Assembly (NCBI RefSeq): GCF_943734655.1
Contig: NC_071354.1
Coordinates: 194,396,411 to 194,460,410, forward strand
Direction: 5' to 3'
Length of the DNA stretch: 64,000 nt
Origin: Sabethes cyaneus
Lineage: Eukaryota; Arthropoda; Insecta; Diptera; Culicidae
The position numbers were made by a program, and so were the translations under genes. Shown in pieces: positions 34,310 through 46,300 of this stretch. How positions within the stretch are numbered: the stretch's first letter is position 1; every line of letters begins with the position of its first letter. Below the pieces are notes generated by a model. That model was not told the DNA's origin, did not search any database, and saw only the letters and a list, made by a program, of their open reading frames with translations.

Positions 34310-35740
34310 CCTCTGTCAGCCGAGAGCCTAAGTGGCTCTTACCGTATCAAGAATTCCTCTCCACTGTACTCGGTCGTGGGTAACTGGTCGCCAATTCCTT
34401 GCGCGTCTCGGCACACGCAAGTCGGCTTCAACCTGGTCGAGCCATCTAGCACTTTGGTTTTGTTCAAATATGGCAAGTGCATGCACGTCTTCCGTAAGTA
34501 AAGTTACTGTCTCAAGTCCGTAGAGGACTACCGGTCTGATTAGCGTTTTGTACATCGTCAGCTTTATGCGGCGACGTATGCTCCTAGATCAAAGCGTCTT
34601 GCGGAGAGAATAGTATGCTCGATTTGCAGCTTGAATGCGTCGTTTGATCTCCTTACTCCTTACTTAAAAAATTATTGTCGGCGGTGACCTGAAAATTCAA
34701 ATATACCAACTCATCAACCACTTCCAGCTCATCGCCGTCAATAGTCACTGTCCGTGAGAGACAAACGTCGCTTTCTCTGGCGCCTCTTCCTACCGCATTG
34801 ATTTGTAACCCAATCCTCTTACCTTCCGCTTTTAATCGGGCATACATTGTCTCTGCCGTCTTAAAGTTTCTAGTAATGTTGTCGAGGTCGTCTGCGAAGG
34901 CTAGGAGTTGGCTACTTTTGCTGAAGATTGTTCCTCTCGTTTCGATGCCCGCTCGCCAGATCACACCTTCAAAAGCGATGTTGAATAACATACTGGACAG
35001 TCCTTTTTCTTGCCGCAACTCTCTGCGCGATTTGAAAGGACTCGAGAGTGCCCCCGAAACGCGCACGTAGCACATCATTCGCTCCAGGGTAACTTTGATC
35101 AGTCGCGTCATTTTGTCCGGAAAACCGTTCTCGTGCTTTATCTGCAATAGCTATTCGCGCTCGTGTTACCCTGCGTATGCTACCCTGAAATCCACGAAAA
35201 TATGATGCGTAGGCAAGTTGTACTCTCAATGTTTCTGGATTATTTGTCGGAGTAAACATTTGATCCGTAGTACCACGGGCCCCTATAAAACCCGCCGAAT
35301 ACTGCCTTTCGAATTCTCTTGCCATTGGGGATAGACGACGTAACAAAATATGAGGCGGTAGGCGGTAATTGCAGCAAACTAACCGATCGCCCTTTATGTA
35401 GATGGGGCAGACTATACCTTCCATCCACTCCTCCGGTAGTTGTACCTCCTAATTCCTTCAAATTATCCAGTGAAGGGTCGTTACTAGTGGCTCTTGGCCA
35501 TTTTTGTAGAGTTCTGTAGGGAGTTGGTCCTTTTTGGTGGCTTCTGCTGACCGATTTTTCGCCAGCTCTCTTCGAGATCGATATCGTTTGTATGCACTCT
35601 TAAGTTAACTTGCGTTGCGTCTCGTTCTATTATATCACCGTTGAGATGCTCATCGAAGAACTGCTTCCACCTGTCGACTATCCCGTGCTTGTTTGTGACC
35701 AGGTTTCCCTTCTCGTCGCTACACGGATAAAAGAAGTTGT
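34310..35740 (-). mobile_element. RTE-B LINE copy, 3' part, minus
   Basis: Reverse-strand pieces include VDRWKQFFDEHLNGD, RT motif B-like LRQEKGLSSMLFN, FADDLD, GLQINA and VVDELVYL, plus the 3' AGCCGAGAG...GGCTCTTACC motif. An internal deletion near 34455 removes the IARMPDD region. Many stops are present. Confidence 0.8.
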
Positions 35741-35744
35741 TTAT

Positions 35745-36580
35745 CACATCTACACAAAAAGGGTGATCGGTTCGACTGCTGCCACTATAAGGTACTCTCC
35801 CACATCCTGTTACGCCGGCTATCACCGATCCAATCCGGGTTTCGTAGGGAATTATCAGGCGTCCTTCATGAGAGATCGCGCCACTACGGACCAAATTACC
35901 ATCCGACAGATCTTGCTGAAATGTTGGGAGTGCAGCGTGCCTACGAATGTTATCTACATCGACTTCAAAGCAGCATACCATACAGTCGATCGAGTGATGT
36001 GTTTCGTGCGCATCTCAGGAACACTTTCGAATCCCTTCGAGTTTTGCTTCGGGGGTGAGAGTGGTCCAGATATTCACAACTATTATTTAGAGTTACACCC
36101 GTTTCGATCAGGAACCATATTCCGAATTCCGATTGACGTATGTTATAGAATTTGTTCTCTGACTACGCGGCTGGAGCCGCGACGAAGCTTATAACAATGT
36201 AACGGCTTATGTATCCTGCTCAATATTCAACATGCTTCTTGCGGGGGCGATCCGACGAGCGTTATCGAAACGAGGGGCACGACTTTCACCAAAGGTAGCC
36301 AACTCCTAAGCTTCGCAAGTGACTTTGATATAATACCTAGCAACTGAATGATGGCGGAGGTAATCTATGCCGGACAGAAAGCGGAGTTTAGGAGGATTGT
36401 GATTAAAATAAATGCGTCGAAGATCAAATACATGAAAGGAAAAGGCTCAAAGGAGACTAACGTGCGCCTCCCACGGACGGTAACCGTTGACAGCGACGAG
36501 CTAGAAGTGGCAGATAAATTCGTGCACTTGCAAATTCGTGGGAACGCTGGCGATCGTCGGCAATACAAGCAACGATAAAC
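35745..36580 (+). mobile_element. RTE-B LINE fragment, plus, head-to-head with the preceding copy
   Basis: Plus-strand frames read IYTKRVIGSTAATIR, GFVGNYQASFMRDRATTDQI, IYIDFKAAYHTVD, FVRISGTLSNPFEF, GFADDFD-like remnants and KINASKIKYMKGKGSKE. It is a degenerate pseudogene. Confidence 0.75.
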
Positions 36581-36589
36581 GGAAAAATG

Positions 36590-37180
36590 TGTGAGATTTC
36601 AGAGAGTACGGTTGTAGTCGCGAGTGCCCTAAATTAAATCGCGTTTTTGCACTGAAATTCAGTGCATTATTGTTGTGCAGATATACATGTATAGAGTGCC
36701 ATTGTTGTCTATTAACGGTCAAATATCATGATTTCTGATGCAAATAGTGCTAGCACAGACAAACAGACGAGACACTCGCGTTAAATCCATCGTCCTATCA
36801 AACACCACTCATTTTTCAAAAAGCATGTTTCGCAACATGGCTACATCGCGGCGCGCAAGTGTTGCTTCCAGTTTTTAGTAAAAAACCATACAAATGTAAT
36901 CATCCTGAAGCATAAAACCCTGCAAATGCAAGCTACTCCGCAACATGGCATAACAGAGGGTGCTAGTGTGCAAGCAAAAAGTGTAGGACGATGGTTTTTA
37001 AAGGATTGTCCTCTATGTGTCATGTCAGACTCGTCAGTGGTGCTAGATTATAGTGTTTTATGAACAATACAGTATGCTTCCCTAGAAAATTGTGTTAATT
37101 TGTGTATGTGTGAGTGCAGTCGCTTGATGCGCTTTTTCACACTGACTGTGTTTCATTCTTATTGGAACAAAGAGGAATTT
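36590..37180. other. Unassigned sequence
   Basis: CTAGCAC-containing segments occur in opposite orientation at about 36750 and 37045 and hint at another inverted-repeat element. The borders could not be fixed. Confidence 0.25.
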
Positions 37181-37182
37181 CT

Positions 37183-37446
37183 CGGGCAATTTTTCAAATA
37201 GACCTATGTGGCAATGAGAGATTTTCTTCGCATCTCCTCTCTTCCGCTTTTTACAGCGATACTAATGTATTTTAACACATCAGCTTTGCATGAATCGATT
37301 GCCGGAGTCACTAGCTAGCTAGCTAGCTAGCTAAATGTTTTGAAAATTTTCTTTCTATGCATTTATGTAGCCGTGAAAAGTGGAAGAGAGGAGACGTGAA
37401 GAGAATCTCTCATTGTCACATAGGTCTATTTGAAAAATTAGCCGGG
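37183..37446. repeat. MITE with about 70-bp inverted arms and TAGC repeat
   Basis: The left arm begins CGGGCAATTTTTCAAATAGA. The right arm, reverse-complemented, begins CCCGGCTAATTTTTCAAATA. Similarity continues through GACCTATGTGGCAATGAGAG and CTCCTCTCTTCC. Between the arms is a perfect CTAG/TAGC run at 37310-37334. Confidence 0.6.
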
Positions 37447-37449
37447 ATT

Positions 37450-38365
37450 TGATTGTTCATTTGTGATTATGTCCTGCTGTATTAAAGTGTGTTGATATAA
37501 TTCGTAACAGTCGCGTGGATAGTTTTTGCTTTTGTTACCATGCATTCGGTTCTATGAGAGATGTCGTGTTGCTTCGGGCGGGCGGCCTTCGAATTCGTTG
37601 CCGTTTTCGGATAGGTCGTTGTCGATGCATTAAGCTACCGATGATATCACAGTCTTGCTCGCGTATTTTAGTAACACTATGCTGTTCTTTATACTGATGA
37701 ATAAATAAAGTGAACGTTCATTCAATTACTAATGAGGTACTAGCATTGTAGCTCCGTAACTACAAAAGATACAGCAAAATTGTAGATAACAACTAGTTCT
37801 ACAAAGGTCATATGTAACTTTGTCAAATTTTGCTCGGCTGCGACGGTATTGTCAAATAAATCAAAATTGAGTCAAAGTGATTGGGTCGTCCCTGAATATA
37901 AGTCAGCCATTATGTTCTACTAATCTGCAAGGAACATCCCCTTAAAATGTGGAATAAAAAAACGTAAAATGCTTGAATATTTTGCAAACCGACAATCTAG
38001 TTTTCACGTATTCTACGAAAATATGCAATTTAGCATTGTCTATAATTTTGCAAAATATTCTATGTTTATGAAATTAAAGGGTGGCAGCTAAAGTTTTGGA
38101 TTTTTTCCTCAAGCTGTCCAAAAAAGACAAAGTTACATGAAGGAGACCTGATTTACCGAAATTAAAGATACATTATCCATTGTTGAAAAAAATTAGTGTA
38201 CATTTGAAAATGGTCCGTAATCGGCTATTCGGCGAAGCTTCCGTTTGATGTCGGAACAGGACCGTTGTACGGTCGTCATGTCAACTTTGCGAATGCATCT
38301 CTTGATTCTACCAATCAACTGTTTGCAATTCGTGACTCTTTAGTTATTTTTGACAAAAAGAGGAG
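37450..38365. other. No supported feature
   Basis: Short frames only; nothing recognised. Confidence 0.4.
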
Positions 38366-38369
38366 AGAG

Positions 38370-38560
38370 AGAGATATGTTACCCGAGAGTATCTTTAGCC
38401 GCAAGTTTGCAGAGTCTGCTTTGACAAGCGAATGTTCGTGGGTTCGAATCTTAGTAGAATTAGGCCATTCGATGTCGAAATCCCTTTAGTATGGGTTTAC
38501 TCTCAGGCCCCTCATTACCCTTTCTTCGTGCTAAACTCACAAGTCCGCAAAAGTTTATTA
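38370..38560 (+). mobile_element. tRNA-derived SINE S2, plus copy
   Basis: A-box-like TTTAGCCGCAAGTT, B-box GTGGGTTCGAATC and a body matching the minus copy at 30170-30365 in opposite orientation. Confidence 0.55.
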
Positions 38561-38992
38561 GATTATCGCTCACTCAATTGCGATTATAACAAAAAGAAAT
38601 ACAGTAACGTTACTGCAAACACAGTAGTTTGTTTCCGTTAAGAGATTGCGACGTTTTATCTTTAGTGAAGTGAAAACATTATAATCTTCAAATGTTTTTT
38701 TAACATCGAAGATGTTAAGCTTGAAACAAAAAAGTTATTTTTCCTATCTATTGCATTACCTACTCAAGCTCCTGTTATCCAATTCTAATAAAAAGAGACA
38801 CTAATGTGATAATGTCACTAACGTCATTGAGCGGAAACCTTGACAGTTGTTGACGGCTTCGGGATAGGTTCCGCATTTTTGGGAATAGCTTTGAGGATAC
38901 CAGAGCTGTGCATGCTAGAAAGGATTGCGGACTTTTTGAGGTCGCAGATTTAAATGTATTGTAAATGTAAATTATGTAGTAAATCGATAATT

Positions 38993-39667
38993 GATTCCAT
39001 GGGCTGGTACCGAATGGCCGAATCACGAATGGCCGAAATCCAAACGGCCGAATTCCAACAACAGTCACAGAAGGCCGAATCACGAAAGGCCGAATCGTGA
39101 AAGGCCGAATCACGAAACGCCGAATTTTCCCGGAATACCTGAATCAACAAAATTTTTATTGCTCATTTTGTTAGACTTTACACATTTTAAATTTACGTTT
39201 ATTATACGGTGCTAGGCCTTTTGATCGTGTTAGTAGCAAATATTTTCTAGATGATTCAGGGCGAGACGGCCGCAGGCCGCGAGTGTGCGCCGGTGACCCA
39301 CCGTCGGAAGCGCCGGCCACTGCGAGGGCAGCCCCCTTGCAGAACCCGCTACTATTTTGGTGCAAGCATTTTCCTAGGTTTACTGACTAGTAAGGATTAT
39401 TCCTTAGTTAAGTCCGAACGAGCGGTAGCGAGTAAGGACAGCATATATCCAGCATTTGTGCAGGCTGAAGGCCGTAATTATTTACGGCCGAATATGACAT
39501 TCGGCCATTCGTGTTTCAGCCTTTTGTGATTCGGCCATTCGTGATTCGGCCGTTTGTGATTCGGCCGTTCGTGATTCGGCCATTAGATATGTTATGCCAT
39601 TTGCTATTTCGGCCATTCGTGATTCGGCCATTTGTGTTTCGGCCATTCGTAGGTAATCCGATTCCAT
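38993..39667. mobile_element. Non-autonomous element with arrays of GGCCGAAT motifs and 8-bp TSD
   Basis: GATTCCAT flanks the element at 38993-39000 and 39660-39667. The body (39001-39659) has about seven copies of GGCCGAATCACGAA-like motifs at the left and about eight inverted copies (TTCGTGATTCGGCC) at the right. A CG-rich unique centre (39250-39350) separates them. The terminal inverted match is imperfect (GG...TACC...CGAATGGCCGAA). An 8-bp TSD with sub-terminal arrays suggests a hAT-like DNA element. There is no transposase. Confidence 0.6.
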
Positions 39668-40302
39668 TAGTAGTGATAATACAAATAATTCCAGATTGCT
39701 ACCCTGTGGTATCTCAGATAAATATTTATGAAAGTTTTTATAAATTTGTATGCACTAAATAAAAGACACATGTCTGAATGAATATCGTTTGTAAATTATA
39801 TTTTTCTGATCCACTCTAATTCTAGTAATCATCACATCATCTAGCTTTGTTCAAGTGTGCTTAGAAAGTAAAATCGAACCAATCCAACACATATGCTTCA
39901 TTATCATTGCCACTGTACTGCCTTAACAATAATGCTTACCATCAAACTTTATTTCTTCATATTTGAATACAATATAATTTACAAGGAATAGCTGTGTAAC
40001 TTAATAAATTTATTAAGTATAGTACAGAAAGGTGAATAGAGCGATGGTTCAATCATTAGCTTACAATGCACAATACACCATGTTTCTGTTCCTCTAAAAT
40101 GTTACAAGATGTTGATAGTTCTACCAAGTAATCGTTTGATTAGTTAGTCTTTGAATATCTAGTCTAAAAGCGTCAAATTCTCTATATCTAGCTTTTTTTT
40201 GTATATTTAAGGTCTACATTTTGAAGGCCATTGTGAACAATAACTTACTAGCATAACCTACAAAATACTATACTTTGCTGTTGCCGCCGCTTACGTTCGT
40301 CC
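39668..40302. other. 3' flank of the PPxY membrane-protein gene
   Basis: AT-rich region containing the probable 3' untranslated region of the minus-strand gene. Confidence 0.45.
40009..40014 (-). promoter_or_regulatory. Candidate poly(A) signal
   Basis: AATAAA on the minus strand, about 290 nt after the stop codon at 40303. A second AATAAA lies at 39948-39953. Confidence 0.4.
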
Positions 40303-43300
40303 CTAGACGTATCCGCTTGACTCCAACCGTAAGGCAGCTTCATACGTAGGCAGGCCGGTTCGGTCGATGATGTGACTCATATCCAGTCGAACTAGGCCAT
40401 TTTCACTCAGATTATGAATGCTGCTGTCGCCTTGCTGCTGCTGCCTCTGTTCAGTAGCGAGTCCGAGTCCGTCGGTAGCGTCAAAACTACCAGTATCGAC
40501 TGATTTATCATCATCATCAGTAGCAGCGACTACAGTTACTGTGGTTACATTAGCACCAGGAGAACCTACCTCAATGGTTGAAATGTTACCGTCGGTAGGT
40601 CTATTAGGGCGATTACCATTGCATCCATCCGCGCAGGTATTGTTGCCGGCCGGCGGGCTTCCGCCATTCATTATCGTTCTTAATGCGGCGGATTCTGCCA
40701 ATGCACTGTCATTATTAGCATTATTATTATTATTTTGCTCGTCATTTTCGGTGTCATCATCGCCGCTTTTGCGATAACCAGCAGTGCAATGTAGTGTGAC
40801 ATTGTTATTAGTGCAATCCGTAGAATTGAGTTGGTTAGCGGTACAACCGGTACGACTGCTGCTGCTGCTGCCGTGATTCGGTGCATCAAGTGAATGAAAT
40901 TGCAAATCTTGCGGCTCATCCAAGCCGATGTTGCGCTCGCGGTGTAGGTTTGGATCACGGGGAAGAGTGTGCACGGTCTGAATGTTGCCATTGTTATCAG
41001 CCATGTTCCCGGTACAATCGAGCAGATTGTCACCACCGTGAATGACGACCTGCCGGTGCCAATTGGCACCGTCGTTTGCACCGTAACCATCGCTGTAATA
41101 GTGGTTATCGCTGGAATGATTTTGCATTACCTCACCGTTCACAAATTGGCCACAGTTCCGGCAGAAAACCTGCAAGCTGTCACTCATTTGGCAATGACAA
41201 TTTCCGCTCATCACTGTCTCTCCGCAGCCCGGTGATCTAAGAATTTCACTAAAATCGCAAAATTCGGTCCGGTCCGCTGCCGCGCGGTTTCGTTTACGTC
41301 GTTGATTAGCTCCAATCAATTCGCACAGTAGAGCATCGAACTTTCCCGCTCCGCGGGTGTTTGAATTCCCATCGAGTGGTGATAAGAGTCCAAAATCACT
41401 GCTCTTACGACGTGCCGAAGCGGCCATCTCGTCCTGGGCCAGGACCGTGTCATAGCTCGGCGGTGGTCCACCTGGGTACTGAGAGTGATGCTGGTAGGTC
41501 GAGGCCGGAAGCGGCTGGTACTCGTTGCCGGTGTTGTTGTCTACGAAGAACGAACCGCCACCCGTGGTGTCGGCTATTCCCGTAGGTGGATCGTAGCACT
41601 ATAAACGGAAGACAATAAAAAAGCAGAAAGATGTGTCAGATTCCTCAGTAAACGTAATTGTTATGTGATTCAGTAAATGAAACTGACGACAGCGCAGCTA
41701 ATTAGCAGCAGATTTGTCGGTCACTTTCGCTCCGTTTCTGCGCCGAGAAGGGAATATAAATCAATTTGGCTACGGAGTTGACTGACTTGAACTAAACAGC
41801 GGGACAATTCATTTTAATTATCTCTGCCAACTTGTTTCGCTGTTGCGTTTGCTATCACAGCTTCATGATAAAACTACTTCCGAAGAATGTTTCAGTGAAC
41901 CAATGAACTATATTTTTTTGCGTTTGGTTTTAATTGTTTAGATTAATTTTAATCTCTGTTTCGAAAAAATAATCAAAGATTGTGGAACTCAGTGAAAAGT
42001 TTTACTGGTTTGAATTAACAGTCTTCAATTCGGTTGCAAATTTGCACACTGATTCACTTCTCCGTATAGTGACAACAGTTTACAAAAGAAATTATGCAAG
42101 ATAAATCTGGGTAAAATTTTTAGCGGGACACTGTTTGTATTCAGGGATAGAGACTTGGTTTCTTCGGCAAAGTTGTAGAAAATGTAAAAACAAGCAACTT
42201 TGTTGAAGCAATGGATCTTGTATTTCCATCTGGTGCAGCTTTAAAAAATGCTCTTTCTTCGGAAATTCCTTAAAAATTAATTTTTCACAGTCACTTTTCT
42301 TAGTTGCATTTTACAAAAATACATAGTTCTAAGCAATTGTCAAACACTAACACACGTTTTTGTAGAAGACTGCAAATCTCAAGGACATTTCTTTACATCG
42401 CATATTCATACTTCAATTTTTCTTAAATTCACGAGCCTGTAGGATAAACTGGACCAAGTGGAGAGTCAGTATACCCAGAAACTTGGGTCAAGTGCTGCAA
42501 GCTTGTATAATGTCTCCACCGATTCCATGCACATCGACATCCACTAATTTGGCAAAAATTGCTCGATTAGGTCCCGCCCGCCCAGTTAGTTCCGGGGTAC
42601 GAACCTGGTCTAACAAGTCAGTCGTCGTATGTTCGAATTGCGACTAGGCGATACTGCTTTAGAGTCAATAGGATCTTTGCACTAGCCCCGTGATTTTACT
42701 GTACTCTAATAACCGGCTGCGAAGTCTGTCGATAAAGAAGGGTTAAGTTCTTAAGGACGTTCATACCCATGGCTTTGCTTTTTGCTCGATTAGGAGCTTC
42801 TTATAGGGGGAGAACAATAAATTACGTTAGCTTCGTTAGCTCATCAGGTGTACCTGAAGGAAGCAATCTTGGGCCTATGCTTTTTCAATGACATTAGTTA
42901 TATTATACCACCAGAATGCAGACTACTTTATGCGGTTGATCTTAAACCGTTTTTTTGTGTTACTACATATTGCATTTGTATTAAACTGCAGTTTAATACA
43001 CAGATATCTGGATGATCTGTTTCAATGGTATTTATTTATTTATAGTGATTTCGATTATTTTTATTTTAGAAAAAAGCGACAACCTTCTCGTCCCGACAGG
43101 TTGAAGATTCTTTACGATGATTAAACCTACACAAATTTGAAGACTGAGTTAGGAAAGTGCGCCAGAAAAAGTGTTAAAGCTTGCTTGTCTCAACAGGTCG
43201 AAAATTTTTTAAGACTAGTGAAGTTACGAAACTATTGTCTAACTATTGAACTAACTATTGAAGTTACGAAATTGATCCTTTTTTCGCGATACTTAATAAT

Positions 43301-46300
43301 TTTGAATCGATGCCTATTGTTCGATACATTCTAAGTATCGATGCATTTGGATTGAATCTAGAAGTATCAAAAAACCTCACTTACATGAAAAATAAAATGA
43401 GCACTAAGCCAGAGCACACAGAAGCCCTTCTTCACAGAAACCCAGAATTTTTTTTTGTAAAATTGCAGAAGTTCCTCTGTTCTTAATGTACGAACGGTAT
43501 TCGTATAAGTTCGACCGAAGTTCCAATTTTAGTGGTTCTGAAGCTTTAATAATAGAAAAAAGGAGAAACTAAGTTTTTTAGTTAATGATGATCGAGCCGA
43601 ATTTTCCCCGCAATAATCAAAGGTAAAACATTTTTCGAACTATCCGATGCTTGATTATATTCGAGTCAACTTGAATCGAAAAGAACAGGGCTAGCAAAGC
43701 GTTGAAATGCCATAATCTGATACTTTGAAGTACTAACAATCAACCTGTTCTTGCGACCAAGGCTTGAAAAGGAATTGCATGTTGACAGTGACTGTATGAA
43801 TGCGTACGCTTTCTGCTTTCAACTTGCGCTTCGAACATCGAACAAAAGAAGTCAACAGTCGTTCTCCCGTTTGCGTTCACATTGAAGAGTGTAAATTGCA
43901 AACTGACTGGGAGCATAAGGTGACGTATTTTTTTGTTTCTCATTTTGTCTCCGAAGCGGCTAACCACAGTAAAAGTTTGTCGTCCGGCATCGGTCCAACG
44001 CAAGCAAAATGCTCGTTTGTGTCGAACGTCGTCTGACCGACTTCTGCGTTCTGCCACTGTTCTTGACGCATTCATTCTGCTGTACAATCGGAGGTATGAT
44101 TGCGCCAACCGCTGGTTGTATTATGCATACCCAACTAGCAGTTTTATATGTATACTAGCTGACCCGACAAAGGTGAGATCGAAGTAAACCGCGACCGCGA
44201 AAGGACGTGAACATTTTTCATGTCAATTTTTTTTTCGTTTTCCGTAGACCAAAAATGATTTTGTATTGTACATGTATTGTTTTTTGAAAATGTGAATTTA
44301 GTGTTACTAGCTGCGAAGGTATTCAGAAAAAAGTGCGTTTAGGCGTGAGAATTTTCCGGTTTAAAAGTAGTTGTTGTAGCATTGAATAAAAAGGGCAGAA
44401 AACGAAAGGTGTATATGTTCAGCATCCCAAGCCCGTGCAAGACAAGATGCAGAAGAATGTAGTTTGAGGAAATGTGAAACAAGAAGAAACTGTCGCCGGT
44501 GAAACAACTGAATTTGAAAGCTGCTATCTTGTCCATCATTCAACAATCAATGGAAGCTCACTGGAAAATGGTGGAGCTGCTGTTACAAGAATTAACCAGA
44601 AGCAGCATCAAAATAATTCATGTCACGTCCAACAGAAAGTTAAATTAGTTCCATCCGGAAATAACCTATCTAGTGGATAAATTTTCAACACTGACTGGGG
44701 GAGTAAATAATTTCCTCTTATTTATTTATTTGATCATTTCATTAATATTCTAAATAATCAAAACAATTTAGAATATTATTCCTTGCAGAAAGGGATTGTC
44801 GTCTATTTTCAGAAAGCGAAATAAGGCGCTATAACCTTGGCCTATTGCAGCCTCATCCCAGAGGGTCCGGAGTATCACTTAACTTTTATTAGCAAAGATA
44901 CTCCCAACGAAAACAAAGCTATAAATACTCAGAGACGGTTGGTACGAGACGTCCCCGTTTCTTCATTCCCTGTAGATTTAGAAATGCATCTATGTGTGAA
45001 TAACTTATTCACACAAGATTCATTTCGTATAATCATCTTTGCGGCAATACTTCACAGTTGGCCTGGCCGATTAAACATTTGTAAGAAATCTCTGATATCT
45101 TGCAAATGTTAATACAGACAAGAAAATAATTTAAACTATTTCTATGATTAGAAATAATTAAAATTATTTCCAGGAATCCTTTATTGTGGCTGTGACGGTA
45201 TTAATAAGATAATAAGATAAGAATAAGATAAGTATACTAGCTGACCCGACAAACTTCGTATTGCCACAAATTAAACTGTGTCATACATAAATCCTGAATC
45301 TCGGATGACCTTTGTCACAATCTCGAGTTTTGCAAGTTTCTGAGGAATTCATGGGTGTTTTAATATACAAATTTTCCTCACAGTAAAGTAGAAAACAACT
45401 CCCCCCATTGCTTAGCCTGATACAATAAAGCGGATAGCATTTAAATATTCGCCATCATTACAAACCATTTCGCCGAATACCATTTTGCGGAACACCAATT
45501 CTCGGTTGACCATAACGCGGAATATAGAGTTTCGCAGAATACCATCTCGCGAAAAACCTTACGCGGGATGTACCATTTTACGGAAAATCTTTTCGTAGAA
45601 AGTACTATTTCGTAGGGGTGACCCAACTGAAGGAAAGTAATAGATGTCAGTAGAACTAGGAAAATAAATCAACCTAGATAGAGGTGATCTCTAAGGGGGG
45701 CTCAATTTGGTTCCATTTGCTTGATTAGTTCTCGAGTTATGCAGAAATTTGTGTTCCATTTGTATGAGTTCTCAAGTTATGCAGAAATTTGTGTTCCATT
45801 TGTATGAGAGCCCCTCCTTCTCTTAGTGGGGAGAGGGGTCTCTAACCATCATAAGAACCTTCCCTGGCCCCAAAAACCTCTACATGCAAATTTTCACGCC
45901 GATCGGTTCAGTAGTTTTCGATTCTATATAACATCCCGACAGGCAGACAGACAGAAATCCATTTTTATAGGTATAGATAAAAGTTAAAAATCAGCATTGC
46001 GTTCATATATACGTGCTAAGAAAACGTATTAGATGCGCAAAATTAGCATGTCCGTGGTATTTTGGAGGCGATATACGTGATGAGGAATAAACCTACGCAT
46101 TTTGCCGATGTAAGTAATTATATACGATAATATTCGATTAAGCCTGACCCCCTCCGTACTGCTATAAGATTCTGTGGCTGTGCTGAATATCGTAAGTATG
46201 TCAGCTATTAACATTATATATGACTGAAAATCAACTTGGGCGGACTTTATTAAGTTTTAGTTACGATTCAGAATTTGTTAGGAGTTAATCACGATAATTT

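Noticed and set aside
39001..39659. Regularly spaced GGCCGAAT repeats as a possible CRISPR array
   Set aside because: Spacing is irregular, repeats are short and inverted between the two halves, an 8-bp TSD flanks the element, and the genome is eukaryotic.
40418..40777. Plus-strand Leu/Ser-rich frame inside the PPxY gene
   Set aside because: It is the antisense of Asn/Gln/Asp-rich low-complexity coding sequence.
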